Assembly: GCF_000385335.1 (NCBI RefSeq)
Contig: NZ_ARWA01000001.1
Span: 2,496,001-2,560,000 of the forward strand
Reading direction: 5' to 3'
DNA length: 64,000 nucleotides
DNA from: Methyloferula stellata AR4
GTDB lineage: Bacteria; Pseudomonadota; Alphaproteobacteria; Rhizobiales; Beijerinckiaceae
Made by a program: the position numbers and the translations under genes. Below the pieces are notes generated by a model that was given only the letters and a program-made list of their open reading frames with translations, searched no databases and had not been told where the DNA came from. Shown one piece after another: positions 50,522 through 61,388 of this stretch (its first letter is position 1; every line of letters starts with the position of its first letter).

Positions 50522-51571
50522 ATGCGCCCCGCGGATCGGCCCGCCGGATTTCTAAGCGAAGATATGCTCGATCGTTCCTTCGGAACACTTCCTTTCGTCG
50601 ACAAGACCCTGCGGCTGCTTCCGCCGGAGCTGGGCGCACGCGCGGCGAAATGGCGGTTCGCGTTTCTTTTCGTGTTCGTGCTCCTGCTGCATCTCGCTGT
50701 GGTGGTGGCACTCCTCTATCGCGCCGGCGATGCGCCCGAGCAGCCGCCGTCCGAGGAAGTTCCGATCGAAGTCGTCACCGAGATGCCGAAGCCTCCGGAG
50801 CCCGAACCGCCCAAGCCTGAGGAAAAGAAGCAGGAGCAAAAAAAGCCGGAGCAGCAGAAGCCCAAATATGAGCAGAGCCTGAAGCCTGCCTATGATGCGC
50901 CGCGCGCGCCCAATGAGGAAAAGGTCGAACGCGAGGCGCCCGAAAAAGAAACCCATGCGCCGCAGCCACAGCCGCAACCCGTTCAACAGCCGCCGGCTGA
51001 AAAACCCGCGCAGGTCGAGACGCCGAAAGTCGCCGCTGTGCCGACTCAGGAGCGCCAGGAGCAAACGAATCAGCCGGTGCCGGATGAGGACAAGCCCGAC
51101 GCCGAAGCCTTGAGCAAGGCCGAACTTCAAATGAAGGCGGATAAGGCCAAGAGCAATTCCGACCCGGCCAAGACGAAGAAGCTGCTGCCGGTCGATCAGA
51201 AAGCTGCCTTGTCGCGGCAGCTCGCGGCGCTGGCGCCGACGCCGGATTATACGCTGGGCTCCATGTCGAAGCCGGCGATCGTGAGCGGCGGCACCGAGAA
51301 CACGACCTATCTTTCGATTCTCTACGGCCTCATCATGAAACACGTGTCGAACAAGGAGGTCGTCCGCAGCTCGCCCGGGCAGGTCGTCATTTTCTTCTCG
51401 CTCGACGAGAATGGCAATCTGACCCATCAGGTGGTCTATAAGGGCAGCGGCTTTCCCGACATCGATCAGGAGACCTTGGAGGCCGTGCGCCGCTCGGCGC
51501 CGTTCCCGCCGCCGCCGCGCGATATCCCGCATAAGTTCTTCTTCAGCAGGGATATTGAGCGAGGGAGGTAG
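50522..51571 (+). CDS. TonB-like energy-transducer family protein
   Basis: A 349-residue protein with a cytoplasmic N-terminus, one membrane helix (FAFLFVFVLLLHLAVVVALL, about residues 46-66), a long Pro/Glu/Lys/Gln-rich periplasmic linker (about 70-215) and a C-terminal TonB_C-like domain (VVIFFSLDENGNLTHQVVYK, then SGFPDIDQETLEAVRRSAPF). TonB proteins pass proton-motive energy to outer-membrane transporters. No ExbB/ExbD or receptor gene is next to it. The start is uncertain (ATG 50522 or 50564), as both lack a strong ribosome site. Confidence 0.8.
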   Translation: MRPADRPAGFLSEDMLDRSFGTLPFVDKTLRLLPPELGARAAKWRFAFLFVFVLLLHLAVVVALLYRAGDAPEQPPSEEVPIEVVTEMPKPPEPEPPKPEEKKQEQKKPEQQKPKYEQSLKPAYDAPRAPNEEKVEREAPEKETHAPQPQPQPVQQPPAEKPAQVETPKVAAVPTQERQEQTNQPVPDEDKPDAEALSKAELQMKADKAKSNSDPAKTKKLLPVDQKAALSRQLAALAPTPDYTLGSMSKPAIVSGGTENTTYLSILYGLIMKHVSNKEVVRSSPGQVVIFFSLDENGNLTHQVVYKGSGFPDIDQETLEAVRRSAPFPPPPRDIPHKFFFSRDIERGR

Positions 51572-51743
51572 AAGGGGGGCACTTGGTATCGGCGCAATGA
51601 GCGGGCTTACCCCGCGCATCCAAGACCGTTGTTTCCGCAGCCGCGATGTGGAGCGGGCGACGGCACGTCGTCATAAGGCGCCAAGGATTGCGCGTCTAGA
51701 ACGTTGCGCGTAAGAACAACAAAAACGCGGGGGGCCATTTTCG

Positions 51744-52157
51744 ATGTCAAAAGAACTTCTCCGGCCTCTGGGGCTCGCGCTTGCGGCTTTGCTCATAGCC
51801 GCGGGACCCTCTTTCGCTTTCAGTCAACACGTCCGAGATAACGCGCAGCCGGACCAGTGCGGGGGGCTATTTTCATTCTATTGCCCGATGGCCGCGCCGC
51901 AGCCTACCGAGCCCGCGGCGCAGGCGGAAGAGCCGCCGCCTCCGCCGCCAGCCCCAGCTCCCGAGCCGATCAAGAAAAAGAAGCCAGTGAAGGCTGCAGC
52001 CGTTAAGCAGCCAGCCGCCGCGTCCGTAAATAAGCCGGTCGTGCTGTCAGCGCCATGGTCGGACGGCCGAAATGCCGGCTTCGATGAAGCTAATCCGCAA
52101 TCGCCCCCAACCCCTCCGGCAGGCTCTTCCGGATCAGCGCCGCCAGATCTTCGATAG
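51744..52157 (+). CDS. Exported Pro/Ala-rich protein of unknown function
   Basis: A 137-residue protein with a signal peptide (RPLGLALAALLIAAGPSFAF) and a low-complexity Pro/Ala/Lys-rich body (EEPPPPPPAPAPEPIKKKKP). One Cys pair (QPDQCGGLFSFYCPM) is near the start of the mature part. GGGGGG precedes the ATG. Its last 68 bases overlap the 3' end of oxyR on the other strand, unusual for a compact genome. The signal peptide makes the gene plausible; the function is unknown. Confidence 0.6.
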   Translation: MSKELLRPLGLALAALLIAAGPSFAFSQHVRDNAQPDQCGGLFSFYCPMAAPQPTEPAAQAEEPPPPPPAPAPEPIKKKKPVKAAAVKQPAAASVNKPVVLSAPWSDGRNAGFDEANPQSPPTPPAGSSGSAPPDLR

Positions 52158-53007
52158 CCTTGCGTCTCGGACTCGTGACTCGCGAAATCAGCCGCACGCG
52201 GCGATAGGGGTGATAGCCGGAAAGCGGCCGCGCCACCAAAGTGCCGGGCAGGTGTTTGTCGCCCTGTAGCGCAAGCTGCGGCACCAGCGTCACGCCATAG
52301 CCCGCCGCCGCCATATGCAGCAAAGTGTCGAGGCTCGTCGCGCGCATGTCTGCCATGCTCTGATCGCCGAGTTCGGGCTGGCCGCAGAGATCGAGCGCCT
52401 GATCGCGCAGGCAATGGCCGTCCTGCAGCAACAGCAGGCTTTTCGGATCGATGTCCGAGGCCGACACCGTCTTTTGCTTGGCAAGCGCATGATCGGCCGG
52501 AACCACGACCCAGAAGGGCTCGTCGAACAGAAAATCTTCGGTGAGCCCCGCGACCTCGGGGTCTGACGCGATGATCGCCGCGTCGAGCTGGCCGTCGGCC
52601 ACCGGATTGACGAGACGCCCGGTCAGATCTTCGACCAGCATCAACAGCATTTCCGGCATGTCGGCGCGAACGCGGGGCAATACCAGCGGCATCAGGTAAG
52701 GGCCAAGAGTCGGGATCACGCCGAGCCGCAAGGGCCCTGCGCGCGGATCGCGATGCGCTCTGGCGCAGGCGACGAGATCGTCCGCAGCCGTCACGGCGCG
52801 CCGCGCGTGGCGCAAAATATCCTCGCCCGCCATGGTCGTTTTGACGGATTTGCCGATCCGCTCGAAGAGGGCGACGCCTAGCTCCTCTTCGAGCTTCAGA
52901 ATTTGGCCGCTGAGCGTCGGCTGGCTGACATTGCAGGCCGAAGCGGCGCGGCCGAAGTGGCCAAGCTCGGCGACGGCCAGCACGTAACGGAGATCGCGTA
53001 GGTTCAT
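52090..53007 (-). CDS. oxyR: Hydrogen peroxide-sensing regulator OxyR
   Basis: A 305-residue LysR-type regulator. The N-terminal HTH is LRYVLAVAELGHFGRAASAC then NVSQPTLSGQILKLEEELGV. The sensor has LLLLQDGHCLRDQALDLCGQ with Cys199 and Cys208, exactly the numbering of the redox cysteines of E. coli OxyR. It is divergent from katG (244-base gap), the usual target, and a shared operator also occurs at ahpC. It therefore most likely controls both peroxide-removing systems. Confidence 0.96.
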   Translation of the reverse strand: MNLRDLRYVLAVAELGHFGRAASACNVSQPTLSGQILKLEEELGVALFERIGKSVKTTMAGEDILRHARRAVTAADDLVACARAHRDPRAGPLRLGVIPTLGPYLMPLVLPRVRADMPEMLLMLVEDLTGRLVNPVADGQLDAAIIASDPEVAGLTEDFLFDEPFWVVVPADHALAKQKTVSASDIDPKSLLLLQDGHCLRDQALDLCGQPELGDQSMADMRATSLDTLLHMAAAGYGVTLVPQLALQGDKHLPGTLVARPLSGYHPYRRVRLISRVTSPRRKAIEDLAALIRKSLPEGLGAIAD

Positions 53008-53031
53008 ATCATAGTTATAGACAATGACTCT

Positions 53032-53048
53032 TATAGAAACAATCGATT
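53032..53048. promoter_or_regulatory. Candidate OxyR site in oxyR-katG promoter
   Basis: TATAGAAACAATCGATT lies 25 bases before the oxyR start and about 200 bases before katG. It contains ATAG-N7-CGAT and agrees with the ahpC site at 15 of 17 bases. Additional ATAG units at 53011 and 53017 suggest an extended OxyR footprint and autoregulation. Confidence 0.6.
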
Positions 53049-53176
53049 TTTCCTATTACGCCTGCGGGACTAGATTAAGGCTGCGCTTGTGGGAACGACG
53101 CGCAGAACCGCGCTCTTTCGTCCGGCTGCCACATAGACCTGAAAGCATCGGTTATCGCTCAGCTTGTTTCACCTGA

Positions 53177-55495
<2,319 letters not shown>

Positions 55496-55512
55496 GCGAA
55501 GGGCCATAGTTA

Positions 55513-55546
55513 ACGGACGGAAAACCAGTTCCCACTTTCCGTCCGT
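55513..55546. repeat. Palindromic repeat after katG
   Basis: Perfect 11-base arms ACGGACGGAAA / TTTCCGTCCGT enclose ACCAGTTCCCAC. The core matches that of the element at 29567-29619. It lies 17 bases after the katG stop and could end its transcript. Confidence 0.75.
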
Positions 55547-55644
55547 GTCAAGGAGAGGAGGGCGAGCAATCGCCTTGCTCTCTTTTTACGGCACAGCTAT
55601 AAGCCCGGCGCTTCCCCTTTTCTCCTATGCCGGATGTGCCGCCT

Positions 55645-56067
55645 ATGGCGATCGAACGCACCTTTTCTATCCTGAAACCCGACGTCACCCGCCGCAATCT
55701 CACCGGCGCGGTCAATGCCTTGATCGAAAAGGCCGGGCTTCGCATCGTCGCGCAAAAGCGCGTCTTGATGACCAAGGCGCAGGCCGAGACCTTTTACGAC
55801 GTCCATAAGGCCCGGCCGTTTTTCGGAGAGCTGGTCGACAGCATGATCGCAGGTCCTGTCGTCGTGCAGGTTTTGGAAGGCGACGACGCGATCAAGAAAT
55901 ATCGCGAGGTTTTGGGTGCGACCGATCCGGCCAAGGCCGATGCCGGCACGATCCGCAAGGAGTTCGCGCTGTCGGTCGGCGAGAATTCGGCGCACGGCTC
56001 GGATGCCGTCGAAACCGCTGCGATCGAAATCGCGCAATGGTTTTCGGGCAACGAAATCGTGGGGTGA
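55645..56067 (+). CDS. ndk: Nucleoside diphosphate kinase
   Basis: Ndk balances nucleoside triphosphates by phosphate transfer. The 140-residue length is exactly typical. It has [13 protein letters not shown], the RPFFGELV region and the phosphorylated His117 in [22 protein letters not shown]. An ATG at 55627 would add six residues with no clear ribosome site for either; 55645 matches relatives. Confidence 0.97.
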   Translation: MAIERTFSILKPDVTRRNLTGAVNALIEKAGLRIVAQKRVLMTKAQAETFYDVHKARPFFGELVDSMIAGPVVVQVLEGDDAIKKYREVLGATDPAKADAGTIRKEFALSVGENSAHGSDAVETAAIEIAQWFSGNEIVG

Positions 56068-56085
56068 TCGGCCTGCGGGGATGCC

Positions 56086-57312
56086 GTGCGCGATGATGTC
56101 TCTGAAGACAAGGACGAACGCGCCAGCGGCCTCGGCGAGATCTGCCGCGCATTTCTGAAGCTCGGCGTCTCTTCCTTCGGCGGTCCGATCGCGCATCTTG
56201 GCTATTTTCGCGACGATCTGATCTTGCGCCGCCGATGGATGGATGAGGCGGGTTTCGCCGATCTTGTGGCGCTTTGCCAATTTCTACCCGGACCCGCGTC
56301 GAGCCAGGTTGCTTTCGCTCTCGGTCTCATCCGGGGCCGCGGTATTTTGGGCGGGTTGACGGCATCCTTCGCCTTCACCGCCCCCTCGGCACTTATCCTT
56401 TTCATCCTCGCTTTGGGCATCGGCGTCTCGCATGGCCCGCTTGTCGAGGCTCTGCTGCATGGATTGAAGCTCGTCGCCGTTGCCGTGGTCGCGCAAGCCG
56501 TCTGGGGCATGGCCAAGACATTGACGCCGGATCGTCAGCGGGTGGCAATCGCATTGCTTGCCGTCGCGATCACGGTGCTGCTCGGCGGAAGCTTCAGCCA
56601 GATTCTCGCCATCGCGCTCGGCGCCTGCCTCGGGCTTTTGCTTTGCGGCAGAGACACCATGCGCAGCCCAAGCGAGCTTCATGTCGCGGTCTCGCGCCGC
56701 AATGGCTTCGTGGCCTTCGCGATTTTCGGCGCGCTTCTGCTTTTGCTGCCGCTGTTTGCCTGGCTGTTCGATTGGCAGACCTTGCGGCTGTTCGCGGCTT
56801 TCTATCGATCCGGCGCGCTCGTCTTCGGCGGCGGCCATGTCGTGCTGCCGCTGCTTCAGACGCAAGTGGTGGTCCCAGGCTGGGTGTCGAGCGACACCTT
56901 TCTGACCGGCTATGGTCTGGCGCAAGCTGTGCCGGGCCCGCTCTTCACCTTCGCCACTTACCTTGGCGCGGTGATGAGTCCAGCACCGCATGGCTTCACC
57001 GGCGCCGTGATCGCCACGGTCGCGATCTTCCTGCCGGGCTTGCTGCTCGTCTACGGCATGCTGCCTTTTTGGGCCGAGGTTCGTACCCGGCCGCGAGCTC
57101 AAGCTGCCATGAGCGGCACCAATGCCGCCGTTGTCGGCCTGCTCGGCGCCGCGCTTTATAATCCCGTTTGGGTGAGCGCCGTCGGCACGCCGTTCGATTT
57201 CCTGATGGCGCTGACGGGCTTTCTGCTCGGCGTGGTCTGGAAGATCCCGCCGATCGTCATTGTCGTGCTGCTGCCTTTGCTGAACGCTATGAAAGTAATG
57301 TTCATAGCGTAA
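56086..57312 (+). CDS. chrA: Chromate transporter family protein (CHR, two-domain)
   Basis: A 408-residue membrane protein with two homologous CHR halves. The N-terminal half has FLKLGVSSFGGPIAHLGYFRDDLI and LCQFLPGPASSQVAFALG. The C-terminal half has FYRSGALVFGGGHVVLPLLQ and GYGLAQAVPGPLFTFATYLG. Long CHR proteins of this kind export chromate; other anions are possible. It starts at GTG 56086, 18 bases after ndk. No chrB regulator is nearby. Confidence 0.87.
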   Translation: MRDDVSEDKDERASGLGEICRAFLKLGVSSFGGPIAHLGYFRDDLILRRRWMDEAGFADLVALCQFLPGPASSQVAFALGLIRGRGILGGLTASFAFTAPSALILFILALGIGVSHGPLVEALLHGLKLVAVAVVAQAVWGMAKTLTPDRQRVAIALLAVAITVLLGGSFSQILAIALGACLGLLLCGRDTMRSPSELHVAVSRRNGFVAFAIFGALLLLLPLFAWLFDWQTLRLFAAFYRSGALVFGGGHVVLPLLQTQVVVPGWVSSDTFLTGYGLAQAVPGPLFTFATYLGAVMSPAPHGFTGAVIATVAIFLPGLLLVYGMLPFWAEVRTRPRAQAAMSGTNAAVVGLLGAALYNPVWVSAVGTPFDFLMALTGFLLGVVWKIPPIVIVVLLPLLNAMKVMFIA

Positions 57313-57376
57313 ATGTCTCCATGGTAAATGCCGATTTCATTTGCTGAATCCATGCGCCGCCCGCATGATCGGCGGC

Positions 57377-59467
57377 ATGAACGCTACGCCCAAGATAGAG
57401 CATAAGTTCTCCGCATGCCCGCATGATTGCCCGTCGGTCTGCGCGCTCGAAGTCGAGGTGATCGAAGGCCGGACGATCGGGCGTATTCATGGCGCGAAGG
57501 ATCAATCCTATACGGATGGCGTCGTCTGCGCCAAGGTCGCGCGCTATGCCGAGCGCATTCATCACAAGGATCGCCTGCTTTATCCGTTGAAGCGCATAGG
57601 CCCGAAGGGCTCCGGCGCGTTCGCGCGTGTTTCGTGGGAGGAGGCGCTGGAGACGATCGCGCAAAAATTTTTGGAAGCGGAGCGCGACTTCGGGCCCGAA
57701 AGCATCTGGCCTTATTATTACGGCGGCACGATGGGCCGCGTCATGCGCACCGGCATCAATCGTCTTGCGCATGCGAAGAAATATTCGCGTTTTCATTCGA
57801 CGATCTGCATCAACATGGCCTGGACCGGCTTTCTCGCCGGCACTGGCCGCATGGCCGGTTCCGATCCGCGCGAAATGGCGAAGGCCGATTGCGTCGTGAT
57901 CTGGGGCACCAATGCGGTTGCGACGCAGGTCAATGTGATGACGCATGCGTTGCGCGCCCGCAAAGAACGCGGCGCCAAGATCGTCGTTATCGATATTTAC
58001 AATAACGTGACAATGCAGCAGGCCGACATGCCGCTTTGCCTGCGGCCCGGCACGGATGGCGCGCTCGCTTGCGCCGCGATGCATGTGCTGTTTCGCGACG
58101 GATTGGCCGACCGGGATTATCTCGACCGCTATACGGATTATCCTCGCGAGCTCGAAGAGCATCTGGCCGCAAAGACGCCGGAATGGGCGGCGGAGATCAC
58201 GGGGCTCTCAGTTGAGGAGATCGAGGCTTTCGCGCATCTCATCGGCGAGACCAAGAAGACCTTCTTCCGCCTGGGTTATGGCTTTGCGCGCCAACGCAAT
58301 GGCGCCGCCAATATGCACGCGGCTTTGTCGATCGCCGCCGTCACGGGCGCCTGGCAATATGAAGGCGGCGGCGCCTTTCACAACAATGGCGCGATCTTTC
58401 ATTTCAAGCAGACGCTCATCGACGGTCTCGACGTCTGCGACACCAAGGTCCGTGCACTCGATCAATCGCGGATCGGCCCGATTCTCACCGGCGATGCGGA
58501 AGCGTTGAAGCAGGGCGCCCCGGTCAAGGCCATGCTCATCCAAAGCACCAATCCGATGGCCGTCGCGCCGGAGCAGTCCAAGGTGCGGGCAGGCTTCATG
58601 CGCGAGGATCTCTTCACGGTCGTGCACGAGCAATTCATGACCGAGACGGCGGCGCTCGCCGATATCGTGCTACCGGCCACCATGTTCCTCGAACATGACG
58701 ATCTCTATCTCGGCGGCGGCCATCAATATTTGGAGTTGGGGCCGAAGCTCATCGATCCGCCCGGCGAATGCCGCAGCAATCATGAAGTGGTCTGCGCCAT
58801 TGCGCAGCGCGTCGGTGCGAGCCACCCAGGCTTTGAGATGAGCGCGCGTGAGCTGTTGGAAGCGACGCTGAAGGAATCCGGTTGGCCCGCGCTCGCGCAA
58901 CTTGAATCCAGCCATTGGATCGATGCGCAGCCGGATTTCGCCACCTCGCATTATCTCGACGGCTTTGCCTGGCCGGATCGAAAGTTTCGCTTCAAGCCGG
59001 ATTGGCCGCATGTGCCCTTCGACAGGTCTCATGGTCTGCACGGGCCATGGCAGGAGATGCCGGCACTCCCCGATCATTGGGATGTTCTTGAAACGGCGGA
59101 TGCGCGTTTTCCGTTCCGGCTCGCGACGAGTCCGGCGCGGAATTTCCTAAATTCGAGCTTCAACGAGACGCCGTCGAGCCGCAGCCTTGAAGGCGTGCCG
59201 AAAGTCCTCATTCATCCGGAGGACGCCGCCGAACTGGCGATTTGCGACGGAGACAAAGTGATCCTCGCCAATGAGCGCGGCGAGGTCCGGCTCTTCGCGG
59301 CCTTGGACGCTGGCCTGCGGCGCGGCGTGCTCGTGTCCGAAGGCTTAATGCCGAATGCGTCCTTCGAAGACGGGCAGGGCATCAATACTCTGACTGGCGC
59401 AGATCCCGTCGCGCCCTTTGGCGGCGCGGCTTTTCACGACACGCATGTCGCGGTGCGAAAAGTTTGA
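57377..59467 (+). CDS. Molybdopterin-dependent oxidoreductase (DMSO reductase family)
   Basis: A 696-residue enzyme with an N-terminal [4Fe-4S] site (Cys14, Cys18, Cys22 in SACPHDCPSVCAL, and Cys51 in DGVVCAKVARY) followed by the molybdopterin domain (WPYYYGGTMGRVMRTGINRL; MAKADCVVIWGTNAVATQVN) and a C-terminal dinucleotide-binding domain (ATSPARNFLNSSFNETPSSR). There is no Tat signal, so it is probably cytoplasmic. No electron-transfer subunits are adjacent. The reaction is unknown; it resembles formate-dehydrogenase/BisC-like proteins. ATG 57377 is the likeliest of several starts. Confidence 0.87.
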   Translation: MNATPKIEHKFSACPHDCPSVCALEVEVIEGRTIGRIHGAKDQSYTDGVVCAKVARYAERIHHKDRLLYPLKRIGPKGSGAFARVSWEEALETIAQKFLEAERDFGPESIWPYYYGGTMGRVMRTGINRLAHAKKYSRFHSTICINMAWTGFLAGTGRMAGSDPREMAKADCVVIWGTNAVATQVNVMTHALRARKERGAKIVVIDIYNNVTMQQADMPLCLRPGTDGALACAAMHVLFRDGLADRDYLDRYTDYPRELEEHLAAKTPEWAAEITGLSVEEIEAFAHLIGETKKTFFRLGYGFARQRNGAANMHAALSIAAVTGAWQYEGGGAFHNNGAIFHFKQTLIDGLDVCDTKVRALDQSRIGPILTGDAEALKQGAPVKAMLIQSTNPMAVAPEQSKVRAGFMREDLFTVVHEQFMTETAALADIVLPATMFLEHDDLYLGGGHQYLELGPKLIDPPGECRSNHEVVCAIAQRVGASHPGFEMSARELLEATLKESGWPALAQLESSHWIDAQPDFATSHYLDGFAWPDRKFRFKPDWPHVPFDRSHGLHGPWQEMPALPDHWDVLETADARFPFRLATSPARNFLNSSFNETPSSRSLEGVPKVLIHPEDAAELAICDGDKVILANERGEVRLFAALDAGLRRGVLVSEGLMPNASFEDGQGINTLTGADPVAPFGGAAFHDTHVAVRKV

Positions 59468-59516
59468 TCTGAACGATGTGGGATGCAGGCCCCTTTTCGG
59501 CGGCCATTTTTTAATG

Positions 59517-59546
59517 TTGACACTCTATAATTTTTATAGAGATTAT
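59517..59546 (+). promoter_or_regulatory. Promoter with operator palindrome before XRE-cupin gene
   Basis: A consensus -35 TTGACA (59517-59522) and a -10-like GATTAT (59541-59546) are 18 bases apart. The spacer is almost exactly filled by the perfect 8-base-arm palindrome CTCTATAATTTTTATAGAG (59523-59541). This is classic repressor-operator geometry, so the XRE-cupin protein probably represses its own gene. Confidence 0.65.
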
Positions 59547-59583
59547 AGATTTATGCTTGATTGCGATAAAGGTTCGTTGCGCC

Positions 59584-60186
59584 ATGGACGATATTAACCA
59601 CGCCGCGCATACCGCGCCGCAGCCTTTCGACGTCATCGGCGTCCTGGGCGAAAACCTGCGTCGGCGGCGGACTCGCCGCGGCCTGTCGCTTGAGCGGCTC
59701 TCCAAAGCAAGCGGTGTCAGCCGGGCCATGCTCGGGCAGATCGAGCTCGGGCGCAGTTCGCCGACCGTGGGCGTCTTGTGGAAAATCGCCCAGGCGCTGG
59801 ACTTGCCGATCTCCGCTTTGATGTCGGCGCCAGAAAGCCAGGCGACGATCGTGCTGCCGCAAGCCGAAGCCAGACTGCTGGTCTCGGGCGATAAGGGCTT
59901 TTCATCGCGCGCGCTGTTTCCGGCGACGGCGCGAAGCCGCGCGGGATTTTACGAATTTCGGCTAGCCGCGGGCACGAGCGAGCGATTCGAACCTCTGCCC
60001 CAAGGCACTGTCGGAAACCTTGTGGTCCTGCACGGCCAGCTTGAAATCACTCTGCGCGGCCAGACCTATAGGCTCGAAAAGGGCGATGCCTTTTTCTACG
60101 AGGCCAACGTTGCGCATCAATTCCGCAACGCCGATGCGGATGAAGCGGTCATCTACCAAGTGATTTCGCGGGAGGACGCGAACTAA
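59584..60186 (+). CDS. XRE-family regulator with cupin domain
   Basis: A 200-residue regulator. The N-terminal HTH_3 domain (about 20-80) reads LGENLRRRRTRRGLSLERLS then SGVSRAMLGQIELGRSSPTV. A C-terminal cupin domain (about 120-195; PQGTVGNLVVLHGQLEITLR, GDAFFYEANVAHQFRN) would bind a small ligand or metal. Such proteins often control nearby catabolic or efflux genes; the molybdopterin oxidoreductase upstream is a candidate. Its own promoter holds a palindrome within the -35/-10 spacer. Confidence 0.9.
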   Translation: MDDINHAAHTAPQPFDVIGVLGENLRRRRTRRGLSLERLSKASGVSRAMLGQIELGRSSPTVGVLWKIAQALDLPISALMSAPESQATIVLPQAEARLLVSGDKGFSSRALFPATARSRAGFYEFRLAAGTSERFEPLPQGTVGNLVVLHGQLEITLRGQTYRLEKGDAFFYEANVAHQFRNADADEAVIYQVISREDAN

Positions 60187-60420
60187 GCCCGCTGGCATGG
60201 CTCGGGCTTCGCGGTTTTGAAATTGGGGCTTTGAAATTGGGGCTTGGCGTTTTTTGACGCTTTGATTATATGAGTCCTCTGTGGCGCGTGGCCGGCTGGC
60301 TCCGCGCCCCGATTTTTTCTGGCGCCTGCCCAGGTGGTTTGAATCCAAGAGCGGTTTTGAACGCAAGACGGCGCCGGGTGGCAATCCACCTTCGAGAGAC
60401 CAACTCACCTTAGAGAGATT
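60187..60420. other. Intergenic region before secE, no tRNA seen
   Basis: The gap upstream of secE often carries tRNA-Trp in bacteria. I searched it by eye and found no cloverleaf or CCA-ended sequence. It has a short direct repeat (TTTTGAAATTGGGGC near 60215, repeated about 18 bases on) and no clear gene. Confidence 0.45.
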
Positions 60421-60615
60421 ATGGCCACCAACCCCTTTACGTTCCTTCAGGAAGTCCGCGCCGAGGCTGGCAAGGTCACGTGGCCGACGCGGCGCGAAAC
60501 GGTCATCACGACGATCCTCGTGATGATCATGGTCGTTTTCGCGAGCTTCTTCTTCGTCGCGGTCGATCAGACTTTGCGGCTGGCGGTCCGATTCATCTTG
60601 AGTTTGGGCCATTGA
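60421..60615 (+). CDS. secE: Preprotein translocase subunit SecE
   Basis: SecE clamps SecY in the protein-export channel. The short 64-residue form has the amphipathic EVRAEAGKVTWPTRRETVIT segment and one membrane helix (TTILVMIMVVFASFFFVAVD). The order secE-nusG-rplK-rplA-rplJ-rplL is the standard bacterial arrangement. It has TTAGAGAGATT before its ATG. Confidence 0.95.
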   Translation: MATNPFTFLQEVRAEAGKVTWPTRRETVITTILVMIMVVFASFFFVAVDQTLRLAVRFILSLGH

Positions 60616-60658
60616 AACATTTCATTTTACGGGGTCAGCCAATTCTTCGGATTCTGCC

Positions 60659-61189
60659 ATGAGCATGCGCTGGTACATCGTCCACGCCTATTCGAACTTC
60701 GAAAAGAAGGTCGCCGAATCGATCAGAGAGCAGGCGGCTCAACGGCATTTGGCCGATAAGTTCGAAGAGATTCTGGTTCCGACCGAGCATGTCGTCGAGG
60801 TGCGCCGCGGCCGGAAAATCAATTCCGAGCGCAAGTTCTTCCCGGGCTATGTGCTGGTGAAATGCGATCTGACCGACGATCTCTATCACCTGATCAAGAA
60901 TACGCCGAAGGTCACGGGCTTCCTCGGCGCCGACAATAAGCCCATGCCGATTTCGGATGCCGAGGCCGACCGCATCAAGGGCCAGGTGGCCGATGGCGTC
61001 GATCGGCCGAAGTCCTCGATCTCGTTCGAGATCGGCGAGACGGTGCGCGTGGCGGACGGGCCCTTTGCCTCGTTCAATGGCGTCGTTGAGGAAGTCGACG
61101 AGGGCCGCTCGCGGGTCAAGGTGGCAGTCTCCATCTTCGGCCGTGCGACGCCGGTCGACCTCGAATACGCGCAGGTCGAGAAGGTCTGA
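60659..61189 (+). CDS. nusG: Transcription termination/antitermination factor NusG
   Basis: NusG binds RNA polymerase and links it to Rho or ribosomes. The 176-residue protein has the NGN domain (MRWYIVHAYSNFEKKVAESI, RKFFPGYVLVKCDLTDDLYH) and the C-terminal KOW motif (IGETVRVADGPFASFNGVVE then EVDEGRSRVKVAVSIFGRAT). ATG 60659 or 60665 could start it. It lies 43 bases after secE. Confidence 0.97.
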   Translation: MSMRWYIVHAYSNFEKKVAESIREQAAQRHLADKFEEILVPTEHVVEVRRGRKINSERKFFPGYVLVKCDLTDDLYHLIKNTPKVTGFLGADNKPMPISDAEADRIKGQVADGVDRPKSSISFEIGETVRVADGPFASFNGVVEEVDEGRSRVKVAVSIFGRATPVDLEYAQVEKV

Positions 61190-61388
61190 GTTCGAAAAAG
61201 TTTGAGTTTTCCCTGACTTAGGGTAAGGAACTGAGAGTTTGGTGGAAACTGCGTCATTCTGAGAAGTTTGACCCCGGTGAGAAGCCAAAAGCACGTGGGA
61301 GACGGGTCCGGTCAGCCAGCCGGGCAGCTCGTTGCACCACGAACCCGCAACCGCCGGCTCGCACGAACCGGCTCGTTTGGAGTGAGAC

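Noticed and set aside
60187-60420. Expected tRNA-Trp before secE
   Set aside because: No D-loop or T-loop consensus, CCA anticodon stem or cloverleaf could be drawn in this stretch.
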